From contig CANOIR010000020.1 in NCBI GenBank assembly GCA_947566125.1, positions 1 to 35,949 on the forward strand: 35,949 nucleotides of DNA, written 5' to 3'. The stretch is from an uncultured Ruminococcus sp. (GTDB taxonomy: Bacteria; Bacillota; Clostridia; Oscillospirales; Ruminococcaceae). Positions within the stretch are counted from its first letter, which is position 1. Each line of letters begins with the position of its first letter. The notes under the pieces were generated by a model. It saw only the letters and a list, made by a program, of their open reading frames with translations. It ran no database searches and was not told where the DNA came from. The translations under genes were made by a program, and so were the position numbers. Shown here piece by piece: positions 1 through 7,301 of this stretch.

Positions 1-471
1 ATGTTTTATTTCGCCGTCGTCTATGAAAATATATCTGTGATAATTATGCGGTGCTAAGCGATATATAAGACAAAGTCCGTCTTTGTATTTATCTGCAATC
101 GCTTTGTTCTCCAAAAGCGACTGAATACTGTAATCAATATGCTTAACGTGAAATACAGATTCAGGTGATATTTTATATACAGATAAAAAGCCGTCACATG
201 GAGATATTAGAATATTTTTATTTGAAATCTTTGAAATTTCTTTTTTCTCTCTTGTGAAAAAGTCATTGAATGATTTGTAATGAGCGTTTTTATAAATACT
301 CATGTTAATATCATATTTTTTTATATAATTTCCGATAAGCCATTTTGAAAAAGGCGATGCCATATAATAATAAGCGGCTTTTGAAACATCTGGTTTTACA
401 ATGAGCTTTAATGCCATTCTTCCTGGTATAGTATTATATAAAAATCTTATAGAAGCACTTTCTTTTTTCAT
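1..471 (-). CDS. psd: Phosphatidylserine decarboxylase (3' end off window)
   Basis: The enzyme converts phosphatidylserine to phosphatidylethanolamine at the membrane. Translating the minus strand from the ATG at 471 gives 157 residues, open to the window edge. Family hallmarks are visible: NTIPGR (residues 13-18), SFNDFFTRE (67-75), SPCDG (90-94) with the conserved Asp, and RLAPHNYHR (138-146) with the two active-site histidines. The C-terminal LGST self-cleavage site that makes the pyruvoyl group lies outside the window, so activity cannot be judged. The start ATG overlaps the pssA stop (ATGA, 4 nt), which suggests translational coupling with the enzyme that makes its substrate. Identification is firm; only the missing end is uncertain. 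Confidence 0.93.
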   Translation of the reverse strand, partial: MKKESASIRFLYNTIPGRMALKLIVKPDVSKAAYYYMASPFSKWLIGNYIKKYDINMSIYKNAHYKSFNDFFTREKKEISKISNKNILISPCDGFLSVYKISPESVFHVKHIDYSIQSLLENKAIADKYKDGLCLIYRLAPHNYHRYIFIDDGEIKH

Positions 472-1094
472 ACTTTATAAATCACTCCCAGAATAAGAAT
501 AAATAATTCTACTATTCCAAGCACACCCAATATAACTTTGCCAATAGTTTTTGGCTTTTTAATTTTTAATGGTGAGAGAAATAAAATTCCCATTACGGCA
601 ATAAGAGAAATATATATGTATTTTATATTTGTAAACAGAAAAATTGCTGGTAAAATTAGTGCAACACTCGTGACAGGCAGTCCTTGATAATATTTTCTTG
701 TTCCGCCTTCATTCTTTTGTCGTTCTTCTTCACATACATTGAAATATGCAAGACGTATTAAGGCACACAGGATATATTCAACAGTTACGATCATGCTTAG
801 ATAATTTCTGCCGCTGAATTGATACAGGAAAAGTCCGGGGAATACACCAAAGCAGATAAGGTCACTTAGTGAGTCGATTTGTATACCAAACTTTTTTTCA
901 CGGTCGCTGCGTCTTTTTTTAGTAGCAGCAACCGCACCGTCAAACATATCACATATACCTGCGAGCATCAAACAAAATATTGCTAATCTATATTTTTCAT
1001 GCATTACAAGAGCAATGCCGCTTACACCGGAAATCATTCCCATATAGGTAAGAAGAACAGTGTAATCGTAATATCCTAATATTTTCTTTTCCAT
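468..1094 (-). CDS. pssA: CDP-diacylglycerol-serine O-phosphatidyltransferase
   Basis: An integral membrane enzyme that makes phosphatidylserine from CDP-diacylglycerol and serine; the decarboxylase encoded next uses the product. The 208-aa protein carries the CDP-alcohol phosphotransferase signature D49-x2-D52-G53 ... G70-x3-D74-x3-D78. It has the clostridial variant in which a basic KKRR stretch follows DGAVAAT in place of the usual AR. The rest is hydrophobic with about six membrane segments. A GGAGG lies 12 nt upstream of the ATG, inside the last codons of the preceding gene, and the two reading frames are only 2 nt apart. Together with the overlap into psd this is a three-gene operon. 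Another CDP-alcohol acceptor is possible, but the psd neighbour makes serine much the likeliest. Confidence 0.92.
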   Translation of the reverse strand: MEKKILGYYDYTVLLTYMGMISGVSGIALVMHEKYRLAIFCLMLAGICDMFDGAVAATKKRRSDREKKFGIQIDSLSDLICFGVFPGLFLYQFSGRNYLSMIVTVEYILCALIRLAYFNVCEEERQKNEGGTRKYYQGLPVTSVALILPAIFLFTNIKYIYISLIAVMGILFLSPLKIKKPKTIGKVILGVLGIVELFILILGVIYKV

Positions 1095-1096
1095 TT

Positions 1097-1669
1097 TTAT
1101 AACAAACCTCCAAGCTTATCAAAAAACAAACTATAAGCAAGAATGCACCAAGGCTTTCCGATTATAATTATCCACGTGAATTTTTTAATTGTCATTTTTG
1201 TGAGTCCTGAAAAGTAACAGAAAAAATCATCCGGAAATAGCGGCAAAACCATACCCCAGAATAAAAGAGCAGTATATGATTTACTTTTTGCAGCCCATCC
1301 TGCGTATTTGTCATATTTTTCTTTAGAAATAAGGCTTTCCACAAGACTGGCACCATATTTTTTTGCAAGCATGAATGCTATAATAGAACCGGCAGATATT
1401 CCTACGTAGTTGCATATAAATCCACCTACAGGTCCAAACAGAATAGCTCCTACAGCACAGCCAAGAAATCCGGGCAGTATGGGCAAAATTACTTGTAGAG
1501 CTTGTATAATGATAAGAATTATAGGTCCAAAAAGTCCAAAACCTTTTATATATTCTTTAAGTGTTTCAACCGAATCAAAATTGCCGTCAAAATATGCTTT
1601 TACTACCATACCGGTTAAAAACAGGCAAAAAATTATTATCAATACTGTCCATAATTTCTTGTGTTTCAA
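1097..1669 (-). CDS. TVP38/TMEM64 (VTT/DedA-like) membrane protein
   Basis: A polytopic membrane protein of the TVP38/TMEM64 (SNARE-associated, VTT domain) family; relatives are implicated in lipid movement between membrane leaflets. After a first membrane segment the core has a GFLGCAVGAILFGP stretch, then F-x-x-N-Y-V-G, and a C-terminal re-entrant region with FWGMVLPLFPDD. A longer frame opens at an ATG at 1759, but I chose the TTG at 1669: a GGAGG (1677-1681) sits exactly 7 nt upstream of it, and the extra 30 residues of the longer version are not membrane-like or family-like. This gives 190 residues. It is the first gene of the pssA-psd operon, which fits a role in phospholipid handling (inference). 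Confidence 0.82.
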   Translation of the reverse strand: MKHKKLWTVLIIIFCLFLTGMVVKAYFDGNFDSVETLKEYIKGFGLFGPIILIIIQALQVILPILPGFLGCAVGAILFGPVGGFICNYVGISAGSIIAFMLAKKYGASLVESLISKEKYDKYAGWAAKSKSYTALLFWGMVLPLFPDDFFCYFSGLTKMTIKKFTWIIIIGKPWCILAYSLFFDKLGGLL

Positions 1670-1730
1670 AACATCGCCTCCAAAACATTTGCTTTTCATC
1701 ATGTCATAAGAATTTCTTGATATAATCAAT

Positions 1731-1752
1731 GTTTTAAATTGAAATTTAAAAC
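1731..1752. promoter_or_regulatory. 10-bp perfect palindrome upstream of the phospholipid operon
   Basis: Two 10-nt arms (GTTTTAAATT / AATTTAAAAC) face each other across a 2-nt GA centre, 60 to 80 nt upstream of the TTG start of the TVP38-like gene. A second short palindrome, TTGATATAATCAA, lies at 1717-1729. The position suits an operator for the TVP38-pssA-psd operon. The regulator is unknown, and in AT-rich DNA chance remains possible. Confidence 0.4.
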
Positions 1753-1912
1753 GAAACAATTACTTTTTCTACTGTATTATTGATTATATTATTCATAGCT
1801 TAAATAAAGATTGAATTTATTTAAGAAAATGCGTTTAATATGATGAATTTTAACAGCTTTTAATTCCTTTTTCGATTTTATGCAATAATATATAATATCA
1901 TGTAACTTTCCT

Positions 1913-1940
1913 TTGACAATTAAAGTTTTTATGTTATAAT
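1913..1940 (+). promoter_or_regulatory. SigA-type promoter of the GH5 gene
   Basis: TTGACA (1913-1918) and TATAAT (1935-1940) are both perfect, 16 nt apart, with TG one base before the -10 (extended -10). The GH5 start follows 31 nt later, with AAAGGTG at 1958-1964 as ribosome binding site. Confidence 0.85.
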
Positions 1941-1971
1941 ATATGTAAAATAATATGAAAGGTGCATAGAA

Positions 1972-3189
1972 ATGAAAAAAATCAAATGGACTGTTCTTAT
2001 TTACTTAAGTGTATTTGTGATGTGTATTGCTTCTGGCTGTACATATGAAAAAGGCAGTTCTTCTGATACAGAAAAGGCAGCTAAAGAAAACATTTCAGAA
2101 ACAGATTATTATATATCAGATAAGCAAATCGACATATATGGAATAGAGGGACTTGAAACAGTGAATTTTGTAAAAGAAATGGGAATAGGAATAAACCTTG
2201 GGAATACATTTGAATCATGCGGAGATTGGATAGAAGGAAACAGTGTTAGAGATTTTGAAACAGCTTGGGGTAGTCCGGAAATAACAAGTGAGCTTATTGA
2301 AGGCTATAAAAAAGAAGGATTCAGTTCTCTTAGAATACCGGTTGCATGGTCGAATATGATGTCAAAAGATTATACTATTGATAAGCATTATATTGAGCGT
2401 GTAAAAGAGGTGACTCAGTGGGCATTGGAATCGGGACTTTATGTAGTCATAAATATCCATTGGGACGGTGGCTGGTTTGAAAATTTTCCTAAAGATAAAG
2501 AAAATTGTATGGAAAAATATGTTTCTATCTGGACACAGATCTGCGATAATTTTGGCGAATATGGGGACAGACTTATGTTTGAGTCGCTAAATGAAGAAGC
2601 TGGCTGGAAGAGTCTTTGGGATAGATATTCCGGCAATGACACTCAAAAGGAAGAGTCTTATTCTTTGGTAAATGAAATAAATCAGACATTTGTTGATACA
2701 GTTAGAAAATCTGGCGGCAATAATTCTGAAAGGCATCTGCTGATTGCGGGATATAATACTGATATAGAATGTACGTGTGATAAGCTTTTTAAAATGCCTT
2801 ATGACCCAGCTGGAAAGTGTGCAGTATCAGTTCATTATTATACACCGTCTGAATATTGCATTCTTGATGAAGATGCTGAATGGGGAAAAACAAAGTCTAC
2901 ATGGGGGAGTCCGAGAGATCTTAATGAATTAGAAAAAAATATGAATATGATTTACAATACATATGTAGACAAAGGAATACCAGTAATTATAGGTGAATAT
3001 GGTGCTGCCACTGGAAATAAAGATCCGGAAAATGTAAAGCTGTTTTTATCAAGTGTTTCAAAAGAAGCACGAAAGCGTGGAATATGCCCTATTTTATGGG
3101 ATACCACCGGCGATGGATTTTATGACAGAAATATATTTAAAATGACCGATGAATTTTCTGATCTTGTTAAATTGATGTTGGAAGACTGA
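1972..3189 (+). CDS. Lipoprotein glycoside hydrolase family 5 (endoglucanase-like)
   Basis: A 405-aa retaining beta-glycanase of clan GH-A. The N terminus is a lipoprotein signal ending in ASGC with the lipid-accepting Cys23, so the enzyme is probably tethered to the outer face of the membrane. The TIM-barrel motifs appear in order: GINLGNTF (73-80), LRIPVAW (120-126), INIHWDGGW (160-168), the acid/base in SLNE (Glu208), SVHYYTP (286-292), the nucleophile in IGEYG (Glu342), and the aromatic platform LWD (375-377). This pattern is closest to subfamily 4, which includes cellulases, xyloglucanases and mannan-active enzymes, so the substrate cannot be set by eye. There is no dockerin or binding module, which is notable beside the dockerin gene that follows. 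It has its own strong promoter. Confidence 0.93.
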   Translation: MKKIKWTVLIYLSVFVMCIASGCTYEKGSSSDTEKAAKENISETDYYISDKQIDIYGIEGLETVNFVKEMGIGINLGNTFESCGDWIEGNSVRDFETAWGSPEITSELIEGYKKEGFSSLRIPVAWSNMMSKDYTIDKHYIERVKEVTQWALESGLYVVINIHWDGGWFENFPKDKENCMEKYVSIWTQICDNFGEYGDRLMFESLNEEAGWKSLWDRYSGNDTQKEESYSLVNEINQTFVDTVRKSGGNNSERHLLIAGYNTDIECTCDKLFKMPYDPAGKCAVSVHYYTPSEYCILDEDAEWGKTKSTWGSPRDLNELEKNMNMIYNTYVDKGIPVIIGEYGAATGNKDPENVKLFLSSVSKEARKRGICPILWDTTGDGFYDRNIFKMTDEFSDLVKLMLED

Positions 3190-3372
3190 TAATCTGTTCT
3201 AAATCAAGAGAAGAATAAATGTGCATTTTGCACTAATTATCTTTCTGTTAGTTGTAAAATACTCCAAAAATATGCATAAATGTTTGAATTTTACAATTTT
3301 TTGCAACATTGTTGTCCTCTTAATTGTATATAAAATAAAAGAGCTTTTAAAGCTTAAAAGGGAGGATTCATT
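3190..3372 (+). other. Intergenic leader between GH5 and dockerin genes
   Basis: The gap holds a weak hairpin (GTGCA-TTT-TGCAC, about 3221-3233), a possible poor promoter (TTGCAA at 3301-3306, TGTATA at 3325-3330, 18-nt spacer) and a small palindrome AGCTTTTAAAGCT at 3342-3354 just before the ribosome binding site GGAGG (3361-3365). There is no clear terminator, so read-through from the GH5 gene is possible. Confidence 0.35.
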
Positions 3373-4356
3373 ATGAATAAAAAATTATTTAAGGAAGCAG
3401 CATCATTTGTAGTAGCAACTCTTATGATCTTAATGACAATTACATCATCTGTATCGGTTGTTACAGCAGAAGCAGTACCGGGTTCTCAAAGCCTTGGTGA
3501 AAAATTTTTAACTGAAAATGCTATTCAGTGTTCACCGTGTGCTGTAAATGTAAAAGAAGGTGAGCGTCAAAGCGTAAATCTTTCTTATAATGACAGCCAA
3601 GCTATATTTGGCAACGGTTATCCGGATTTTTCAATTGAAGATGAGTCAGTAGTAAAGGTTGTTAAAGCTGACTATACATGGGGGTTTTATGTACAAGGAT
3701 TAAAACAAGGAAGTACTGTTATTACTATTACAAAGCAGTATGGAGATGTTATTCTTAAAGCAACTCTCCCCGTAACAGTAGAAGCTAATGATACTATTGT
3801 ACCCGGTGACGATCTTTCCCAAACAGGAATTCATGTTGAAATAAACAGTCTTCCTTATAAACGAGCATATAGTATTGGTGAAGAACTTGACCTTGATGGC
3901 GGTACATACTCTGTATATTTCAATGGCGGTGGGGACTGTCTTCAGACAATTTATTCTGAACAATCTATGACTGATGAGGTTTATATTGATATTGATACAT
4001 CTGCCTTTGATAATACAAAGTTAGGTATATATCCCATAACTATTACTTATAATCATTATACAGGCTATTATGGCAGTGTAACATTTAATGTTGAAGTTGT
4101 CGATGATGCACTTGCAAGATTTGATGTAAATACTGATGGAAAGGTATCAATTGACGATGCTATGTTGGTTCTTTCAGTATATGTTCAAAACGCAGCAGGA
4201 ATGGATGATGCTGACATTCAAAATAGTTTAAGGGTTGGCGGTATGTATAATGTAAGTATTGATATAAATAATGATGGCATGATAGATATATCTGATGCAC
4301 TTTGTATATTAGAATATTATGCTTACAATGCAGCCGGTCTGGAATATATATTCTAA
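3373..4356 (+). CDS. Secreted Ig-like protein with C-terminal type I dockerin
   Basis: A 327-aa exported protein with no recognisable catalytic domain. Residues 1-34 form a signal peptide with likely cleavage after TAEA. Residues about 52-137 look like a bacterial Ig-like (Big_2-type) domain: VKEGERQSVNL, then a VVKVV / GLKQGSTVITIT pattern. Residues about 152-243 form a second Ig-like sandwich ending GSVTFNVEVV. Residues 248-322 are a good dockerin with two calcium-loop helices: DVNTDGKVSIDDAMLVLSVY and DINNDGMIDISDALCILEYY. The dockerin predicts docking to a cohesin on a scaffoldin. GGAGG lies 7 nt before the ATG. The cargo function is unknown; an adhesion or spacer role is possible. Confidence 0.88.
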   Translation: MNKKLFKEAASFVVATLMILMTITSSVSVVTAEAVPGSQSLGEKFLTENAIQCSPCAVNVKEGERQSVNLSYNDSQAIFGNGYPDFSIEDESVVKVVKADYTWGFYVQGLKQGSTVITITKQYGDVILKATLPVTVEANDTIVPGDDLSQTGIHVEINSLPYKRAYSIGEELDLDGGTYSVYFNGGGDCLQTIYSEQSMTDEVYIDIDTSAFDNTKLGIYPITITYNHYTGYYGSVTFNVEVVDDALARFDVNTDGKVSIDDAMLVLSVYVQNAAGMDDADIQNSLRVGGMYNVSIDINNDGMIDISDALCILEYYAYNAAGLEYIF

Positions 4357-4416
4357 TACACTAATTTCTAATACATTTAATACATTGATTTATATATTTT
4401 AATTCATCAAGCTTTA

Positions 4417-4457
4417 ATGGGCTACTGTGAGTTTTAAACTTGCGGTAGCCCATTTTT
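4417..4457 (+). terminator. Rho-independent terminator after the dockerin gene
   Basis: A perfect 9-bp stem, ATGGGCTAC (4417-4425) with GTAGCCCAT (4445-4453), has a partly paired inner loop and is followed by a T run. Confidence 0.88.
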
Positions 4458-4507
4458 AATTTAAATTAAAATAAATAAGTATTATTAAAATTGATAATTC
4501 AAATAAA

Positions 4508-4536
4508 TTGACTTATAATTATTTCTATGATATAAT
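4508..4536 (+). promoter_or_regulatory. SigA-type promoter of tatD
   Basis: TTGACT (4508-4513) and TATAAT (4531-4536) with a 17-nt spacer and TG at the extended -10 position. AGGAGA (4555-4560) precedes the ATG at 4566. Confidence 0.85.
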
Positions 4537-4565
4537 GTTTAAAATGAATTATACAGGAGATTTTT

Positions 4566-5351
4566 ATGGAAAAGATTTTCGATACCCATGCTCATTATAC
4601 GGACACTGCTTTTGATGCAGACAGAGATGAGCTTATATCTTCATTGCCAGAAAAAAATGTTGAACTGATAATGCAGGCTTGTACAGATCTTGATGATGCA
4701 TTGAAAATACAGGCATTATCAGATAAATATGACTTTATGTATGCTTCAGCCGGAATTCATCCGGAGAATATGGCAAATGGCATTCCATCTGATGCTTACG
4801 ACAGGCTTTTACAGCTTGCAAAGCATAAAAAAGTTCTTGCAGTTGGTGAAATCGGTCTTGATTATCATTATGAAGGATATAACAGACAAGATCAGATAGA
4901 ACTTTTCAAGATGCAGCTGGAATTGGCTAAAGAGCTTTCATTGCCGGTAATTGTGCATAGCCGAGATGCAACAGAGGATTGTTTGAATATTTTACATGAA
5001 TATAAACCAAATGGAGTTATGCATTGTTTCAGTGGCAGTGCTGAAACTGCTAAAATAATAGTAGATCTTGGAATGTATATTGGATTTACAGGAGTGCTGA
5101 CATTTAAGAATGCCAAAAAGGCACTGCGTGCAATCGAAGTTGTTCCTCAGGATAAGCTTGTACTTGAAACAGATTGTCCATATATGGCACCTGTACCTTA
5201 TAGAGGAAAACGTTGTGACAGCAGTATGATAATTCATACAGCAGGTGCTGCTGCAACTGTTCTTGGAAAAAGCACAGATGAAATATTAAGGCAAACTTTT
5301 GAAAATGGGTTAAGGCTTTTTAATATAAATCAAAAAAGAGAGGACGCTTAA
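4566..5351 (+). CDS. tatD: TatD family metal-dependent DNase
   Basis: A 261-aa TIM-barrel metallohydrolase of the TatD/YcfH family; members act as 3'-5' exonucleases on DNA and some remove D-amino acids from tRNA. Metal ligands are all present: H8-x-H10 in DTHAHY, Glu95 in GEIGLDYH, His131 in VIVHSRDA, His153 in MHCFSGS and Asp203 in ETDCPY. Length is typical of the family. It is preceded by its own promoter, and the antiporter gene starts 2 nt after its stop, so the two are probably cotranscribed. The cellular role of TatD proteins remains loosely defined, so I give only the family-level function. Confidence 0.93.
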   Translation: MEKIFDTHAHYTDTAFDADRDELISSLPEKNVELIMQACTDLDDALKIQALSDKYDFMYASAGIHPENMANGIPSDAYDRLLQLAKHKKVLAVGEIGLDYHYEGYNRQDQIELFKMQLELAKELSLPVIVHSRDATEDCLNILHEYKPNGVMHCFSGSAETAKIIVDLGMYIGFTGVLTFKNAKKALRAIEVVPQDKLVLETDCPYMAPVPYRGKRCDSSMIIHTAGAAATVLGKSTDEILRQTFENGLRLFNINQKREDA

Positions 5352-5353
5352 AA

Positions 5354-6343
5354 ATGACAATTCTTTATATGCTGCTTGCTATAGTCGGACTTATTGCAAG
5401 CTTTATACTTCTTGTAAAAGGAGCAGATTATTTCGTTGATGGATGCGTATCTATCGCCAAGCTTTTAAAAGTACCAAATCTTATAATAGGTCTTACGATA
5501 GTTGCAATGGGAACAAGCGCTCCTGAAGCGGCAGTAAGTATTTCCGGTGCTATTAAAGATCCTTCAAATGCAGGTATAACTTTGGGAAATCTTCTGGGAT
5601 CTAACATTCTTAATATTTTGATAATACTTGGAATTTCGGCAATTATAGTTCCGATGAATGTTGATAAATCTCTTTTGAAGAAAGATTTCCCAATACTCAT
5701 TGGTTCGGCAATAATAGTTCCGCTGCTATTTTGGGCGTTTGGATATAAGGGAACAAGACTTACCGGTGTTATAATTCTTGCGTTTTTTGCAGTGTTTATG
5801 ATATGGACTATAATGAATGCATTATCAAGTAGAAAACAGGCAAAGAATGCAGTTAGCGATGATGTTTCCGATGATGCTTCTATGTCTAAGTTAAAGAGCA
5901 TTATCTATGCAGTATGTGGACTTGCTGTAGTAATAGGCGGCGGTCAGCTGGCTGTATATTGTGCAAAGTATATTGCACGTGGCATTGGAATAAGTGAAAC
6001 GCTTATAGGACTTACAGTAGTTGCACTTGGCACATCTTTACCGGAGCTTATAACATCAGTAGTTGCAGCGAAAAAGGGCAACAGCGATCTGGCACTTGGC
6101 AATGTCATTGGTTCCAATCTGTTTAATGTGTTGTTTGTATTAGGATTATCATTGCTTATATCGCCTATTTCTGTTACAATGGATAATATGCTCGATGCAC
6201 TTGTAGTGCTGGCAACATCTATATTATGTTATGTATTTGCTGCAACAGGAAAAATGGGCAGAGTAAAGGGTATTGTATTTGTACTTTGTTATTTAGTGTA
6301 TCTGACATATATTATTGCAAGAGATTTTATGGTGGTTATATAA
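5354..6343 (+). CDS. Calcium/sodium antiporter (CaCA family, YrbG-like)
   Basis: A 329-aa membrane exchanger of the YrbG/CaxA branch that moves Ca2+ out of the cell against Na+ or H+. The two inverted alpha repeats are clear: GTSAPE at 53-58 with GNLLGSN at 78-84, and GTSLPE at 226-231 with GNVIGSN at 249-255. The conserved glutamates and asparagines form the ion sites. About ten membrane segments are split by an acidic cytoplasmic loop near residues 160-180 (NAVSDDVSDDAS). It follows tatD with a 2-nt gap; GAGAGGA at the end of tatD is the ribosome binding site. The transported ion pair is inferred from the family. Confidence 0.92.
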   Translation: MTILYMLLAIVGLIASFILLVKGADYFVDGCVSIAKLLKVPNLIIGLTIVAMGTSAPEAAVSISGAIKDPSNAGITLGNLLGSNILNILIILGISAIIVPMNVDKSLLKKDFPILIGSAIIVPLLFWAFGYKGTRLTGVIILAFFAVFMIWTIMNALSSRKQAKNAVSDDVSDDASMSKLKSIIYAVCGLAVVIGGGQLAVYCAKYIARGIGISETLIGLTVVALGTSLPELITSVVAAKKGNSDLALGNVIGSNLFNVLFVLGLSLLISPISVTMDNMLDALVVLATSILCYVFAATGKMGRVKGIVFVLCYLVYLTYIIARDFMVVI

Positions 6344-6360
6344 TATAAAAAGTATAAAAC

Positions 6361-6402
6361 GCAGGCTGATGTAAAGTCAAAGTTTACATCAGCCTGCATT
6401 TA
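6361..6402. terminator. Bidirectional terminator between antiporter and luxS
   Basis: A perfect 15-bp stem (6361-6375 with 6383-6397) has a 7-nt loop. T-rich runs follow on the plus strand and a TTTTATAC run on the minus strand. It serves both convergent operons. Confidence 0.9.
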
Positions 6403-6424
6403 TTTTATTAAAGCATATAATAAT

Positions 6425-6886
6425 TTATTCAGCATAATTCATACTATCCGGTGTTACATTTTCAAGAACCTTGCAGTAATACTTTGCATCAGCTTTTGCA
6501 GCATTTAGATCATGTTCTAAATAGTTGCCGCATTCTTCTCTTTTACTGCCCGGTATTTCACCGCTGAAATCGGCTATAAATGCAAATGTCGCTTTTAGCA
6601 ATTTTATCAGTTCATCCGCCGGTACACTGTCACGCATGATAAGATAAAATCCCGTTCTGCATCCCATAGGACCTGCATATATAACTTCATCTGAATAATT
6701 TGAGTTTCTTACATATGTTGCGAGCAAATGTTCTATTGTATGAAGTGACTTAGGAGATATATAATCACCGCTATTTGGCACTTTCATTCTAAGGTCATAT
6801 GTTATCGCATCACCATCTTTGCGGGATATATATACTCCAGGTTTCAGTTTGTCATGATTTACTGTAAAGCTTGTTATTTTTCTCAT
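6425..6886 (-). CDS. luxS: S-ribosylhomocysteine lyase
   Basis: The enzyme cleaves S-ribosylhomocysteine to homocysteine and DPD, the precursor of autoinducer 2, in the cytoplasmic activated-methyl cycle. The 153-aa protein has the metal site His49 and His53 in SLHTIEH, the catalytic Cys76 in AGPMGCRTGFY, and the third metal ligand Cys119 in REECGNY. Length matches the family. A weak AGAGG lies 11 nt before the ATG. It is the last gene of a minus-strand group (htrA, lipoprotein, luxS). The usual partner, methylthioadenosine/SAH nucleosidase, is not in the window, so whether the cell signals with AI-2 or only recycles SAH cannot be told. Confidence 0.96.
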   Translation of the reverse strand: MRKITSFTVNHDKLKPGVYISRKDGDAITYDLRMKVPNSGDYISPKSLHTIEHLLATYVRNSNYSDEVIYAGPMGCRTGFYLIMRDSVPADELIKLLKATFAFIADFSGEIPGSKREECGNYLEHDLNAAKADAKYYCKVLENVTPDSMNYAE

Positions 6887-6915
6887 AATATTAAAAGCCT
6901 CTATTCTTTTTAATT

Positions 6916-7284
6916 TTATTCGATCCAGCCCATTGAGGTGAGTTCCTCCAGAATGGAACTGTCAATGTCAGATCTTTCTCCATCTTTTATAAGTTCTGCA
7001 CTGTAAACATGACCTATTTGTCCGGGATATGTTTCGGCTATTGTACCGTCATACTCAATTTTTATAACATCGCCGTCAGTAAATTCCGTAAACATATCAT
7101 CTTCATCAGTTTGCATTGTGCATGGACCAGTGCTGTCAATTATTATTATAGCACTATCATTTGTACTGCGAAGAAATAATCCTTCTGTATAAACCCTGTC
7201 TTCGGATGAAGAATTATTGTTTGCCGTACAGCCAGAGAGAATTATTCCCGTGCATAAAACCAGTACTGATATAAATTTTTTCAT
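6916..7284 (-). CDS. Small lipoprotein, possibly DUF3221/YobA-like
   Basis: A 122-aa exported lipoprotein of unknown function. The signal ends in LSGC with Cys19 as the acylation site, followed by an Asn/Ser spacer. The mature part of about 90 residues is predicted mainly beta: LFLRSTNDSAIIIIDS, a DGDVIKIEYDG turn, and AETYPGQIGHVYSAELIKDG. The YDG ... TYPGQI ... A-x-x-I layout is reminiscent of small OB-like YobA (DUF3221) lipoproteins, but I would not assign it on this alone. It starts 17 nt after htrA and ends 29 nt before luxS, so the three are likely one transcript. A link to HtrA envelope quality control is only suggested by position. Confidence 0.75.
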   Translation of the reverse strand: MKKFISVLVLCTGIILSGCTANNNSSSEDRVYTEGLFLRSTNDSAIIIIDSTGPCTMQTDEDDMFTEFTDGDVIKIEYDGTIAETYPGQIGHVYSAELIKDGERSDIDSSILEELTSMGWIE

Positions 7285-7301
7285 AAGTTTTTGCTCCTCG
7301 A

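Noticed and set aside
1410..1709. Plus-strand frame of 99 residues antisense to the TVP38-like gene
   Set aside because: No ribosome binding site or family likeness, while the opposite strand encodes a recognisable membrane protein.
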